Source: Acidovorax sp.
Lineage (GTDB): Bacteria > Pseudomonadota > Gammaproteobacteria > Burkholderiales > Burkholderiaceae_C
Length of the DNA stretch: 7,596 bases
Reading direction: 5' to 3'
Assembly: GCA_030150585.1 (NCBI GenBank)
Contig: JASLFM010000106.1
Coordinates: forward strand, 1 to 7,596
Made by a program: the position numbers and the translations under genes. Shown here in pieces: positions 6,290-7,596 of the stretch. Below the pieces are notes generated by a model. The model ran no database searches and was not told where the DNA came from. It saw nothing but the letters and a program-made list of their open reading frames with translations. How positions within the stretch are numbered: position 1 is the first letter of the stretch; each line of letters begins with the position of its first letter.

Positions 6290-7090
6290 ATGAACGCCCC
6301 TTCGATCTGGCGCCCGCCCGACCTCTCGCCGCGCTGGTGGCCCGTGTTCCTGCGCAACCTGCTGGTGTGGCGCAAACTCGCCATCCCCAGCCTGGTCGGC
6401 AACATCGCCGAGCCGCTGATGTGGCTGGTGGCCTTCGGCTACGGCATGGGCGCCCTGGTGGGTCGGATCCATGTCGGCGGCCAGACCGTGCCCTACATCC
6501 TGTTCCTTGCCAGCGGCTCGATCTGCATGAGCGCGATGAACGCCGCGAGCTTCGAGGCGCTGTACTCGGCCTTCTCGCGCATGCATGTGCAGAAGACCTG
6601 GGACGGCATCATGAACGCGCCCGTGAGCCTGGACAACGTGCTGCTGGCCGAGATGCTCTGGGCCGCGTTCAAGGCGCTGTTCACCGTCACGGCCATCCTG
6701 GGGGTGATGCTGGCCTTGAACATCAGCCACAGCCCCAAGCTGCTCGTGGCCTGGCCCGTGCTGCTGTGCGTGGGCATCATGTTCTCCAGCATCGCGCTGA
6801 TCTTCAACGCGCTGGCCAAGGGCTACGACTTTTTCACCTACTACTTCACGCTGGTGCTCACGCCGATGATGTTCCTCTCGGGCGTGTTCTTCCCGCGCGA
6901 GCAGCTGCCGCCCGTGGTGCGCGCCGTGTCGGACTGGCTGCCGCTCACCAATGCCGTGGAGCTGGTGCGCCCGCTGTTCATGGACGCGTGGCCCGCGCAC
7001 CCGCTGCGCCACGGGCTGGTGCTGGCGCTGACCACCATCATCGCCTTCTGGGTGGCGCTCGCGCTCACGCGCCGACGCTTCCGGTCATGA
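6290..7090 (+). CDS. nodJ: NodJ-type ABC-2 transporter permease
   Basis: The 266-residue product is the membrane partner of the preceding NodI-like ATPase, forming an inner-membrane exporter. A short cytoplasmic N-terminus with an amphipathic WWPVFLRNLLVWRKL stretch precedes six hydrophobic segments at about 34-58, 68-90, 117-143, 152-174, 183-203 and 241-261, the usual ABC-2 fold. Family marks are the conserved RMHVQKTWDGIMNAPVS coupling region (97-113), GYDFFTYYFTLVLTPMMFLSG (178-198), and the PLTNAVELVRPL box (218-229). Two ATGs are possible, at 6281 (269 aa, overlapping the ATPase by 8 nt) and 6290. I chose 6290 because GGGAAG (6275-6280) directly abuts the first ATG but sits 9 nt from the second. 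Either way it is coupled to the ATPase. Its stop overlaps the next start as ATGA at 7087-7090. The substrate is unknown; lipochitooligosaccharide export as in rhizobia is not implied. Confidence 0.9.
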   Translation: MNAPSIWRPPDLSPRWWPVFLRNLLVWRKLAIPSLVGNIAEPLMWLVAFGYGMGALVGRIHVGGQTVPYILFLASGSICMSAMNAASFEALYSAFSRMHVQKTWDGIMNAPVSLDNVLLAEMLWAAFKALFTVTAILGVMLALNISHSPKLLVAWPVLLCVGIMFSSIALIFNALAKGYDFFTYYFTLVLTPMMFLSGVFFPREQLPPVVRAVSDWLPLTNAVELVRPLFMDAWPAHPLRHGLVLALTTIIAFWVALALTRRRFRS

Positions 7091-7578
7091 CGGCCTTGCT
7101 GAGCGCCGAGCACGTCGCCCTGGTGGACCAGGGCGTGTCGGCCATCGTGGCCTCGCGCGACGCCGCACTGCGCCCCAGCGTGATGCGTGCCGTGGGCTCG
7201 CGCATCAGCGCGGACGGGCGGCACATCACCGTGTACCTGCGGCCCAGCCAGTCGCGCCAGCTGCTCGCCGACATCGCGGCCACGGGCCACATCGCCGTGG
7301 TGTTCAGCGACCCGCCCTCGCACCGCACGCTGCAGGTCAAGGCCACGGCCGCCCGGCTGCGCCCCGCCGGGCCGGAGGACGAAGCGGTGCTGCGGCGCTA
7401 CCTCGTGGCCATGCAGCACGCCGTAGGCCAGGTGGGCTACGGGCCCGACTACGTGGCCGCCATGCTGGCCGCACCGCCGAACGACCTGGTGGCCGTGGAG
7501 TTCATGCCCGAGTCCGCCTTCGACCAGACCCCCGGGCCGCGCGCAGGCGCGCCGCTGCAGCCCCGCCCGACGCCATGA
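7087..7578 (+). CDS. Pyridoxamine 5'-phosphate oxidase-like (PNPOx split-barrel) FMN-binding protein, 163 aa
   Basis: The 163-residue sequence resembles small split-barrel flavin-binding proteins of the PNPOx-like superfamily. The N-terminal region (about 17-92) has the typical run of strands: SAIVASRDAALRPSVMRAVGSRI (19-40), then DGRHITVYLRPSQSRQLLADI, where the SRQLLADI helix follows the flavin-phosphate strand, then HIAVVFSDPPSHRTLQVKATAARL. The C-terminal third (96-130) is helical and the end is Pro/Ala/Arg-rich and probably disordered. There is no signal peptide, so it should be cytoplasmic. True PdxH enzymes are longer (about 210-220 aa) and carry a conserved C-terminal PLP-binding region not seen here, so vitamin B6 oxidation is unlikely to be its role; flavin- or F420-type reduction or stress functions are alternatives. 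Its ATG overlaps the permease stop (ATGA, 7087-7090) and its own stop overlaps the next start (ATGA, 7575-7578). Family assignment rests on pattern, not on a search. Confidence 0.78.
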   Translation: MTALLSAEHVALVDQGVSAIVASRDAALRPSVMRAVGSRISADGRHITVYLRPSQSRQLLADIAATGHIAVVFSDPPSHRTLQVKATAARLRPAGPEDEAVLRRYLVAMQHAVGQVGYGPDYVAAMLAAPPNDLVAVEFMPESAFDQTPGPRAGAPLQPRPTP

Positions 7579-7596
7579 CCGACACCGAGACCGCCG
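7575..7596 (+). CDS. Start of a further gene in the operon (7 codons, runs off right edge)
   Basis: An ATG at 7575 overlaps the preceding TGA stop as ATGA, the same coupling used one gene upstream. The visible residues are MTDTETA, too few to identify the product. The call rests only on this overlap geometry and the continued open frame to the edge of the window. Confidence 0.45.

Noticed and set aside
5266..6405. 379-codon minus-strand open frame opposite the NodI-like gene
   Set aside because: It is a codon-bias shadow; the plus strand encodes an ATPase with every ABC motif intact.
6337..7086. Upstream extension of the flavoprotein reading frame through the permease gene
   Set aside because: The extra residues are out-of-frame translation of the permease; the ATGA overlap at 7087 gives a natural start.
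1..7596. CRISPR array, tRNA/rRNA, transposase or phage genes, toxin-antitoxin or defence system
   Set aside because: No spaced repeat series, cloverleaf-type segment or mobile-element coding motif was seen on either strand, and coding density and codon bias are uniform across the window, so there is no sign of a recent insertion.

Overview
The window is high-GC, densely coding DNA from a betaproteobacterium, most likely a member of the Comamonadaceae (Acidovorax-like). The basis is the extreme G/C bias at third positions, a class I type polyhydroxyalkanoate (PHA) synthase, a NodI/NodJ-type ABC exporter of the kind common in Burkholderiales, and an intergenic element that resembles from memory a dispersed Comamonadaceae repeat. 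Genus assignment is inference; no rRNA or other marker gene is present.

Two divergent transcription units flank one 200-bp AT-richer intergenic region (2388-2587). Leftward (minus strand) run phaC (PHA synthase, 2387 to 576), a 128-residue gene of unknown function that overlaps the phaC end by 11 nt (586 to 200), and the first 59 codons of a FabI-like enoyl-ACP reductase that runs off the left edge (178 to 1). Rightward (plus strand) run a 907-residue PatZ/Pat-type protein (NDP-forming acyl-CoA synthetase domains fused to a C-terminal GNAT acetyltransferase, 2588-5311), a NodI-like ABC ATPase (5350-6288), a NodJ-like ABC-2 permease (6290-7090), a small PNPOx-like split-barrel flavoprotein candidate (7087-7578), and the first codons of another gene (7575 to the right edge). 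The last four rightward genes are packed with a 1-nt gap or ATGA stop/start overlaps, so they look translationally coupled.

Functionally, the left unit concerns acyl-CoA/acyl-ACP and PHA storage metabolism. PatZ-type proteins control acetyl-CoA supply, classically by acetylating and inactivating AMP-forming acetyl-CoA synthetase, so its divergent placement from phaC suggests (inference) a shared link to acetyl-CoA status. The NodIJ-like exporter is probably a housekeeping efflux or lipid-linked-substrate exporter whose substrate cannot be read from the sequence; no nodulation genes are visible beside it.

No clearly new system, mobile element, CRISPR array or RNA gene is seen. The points most worth a second look are the retained active-site histidines in the PatZ-type protein, the unknown gene coupled to phaC, the flavoprotein coupled to the NodIJ-like exporter, and the intergenic repeat.
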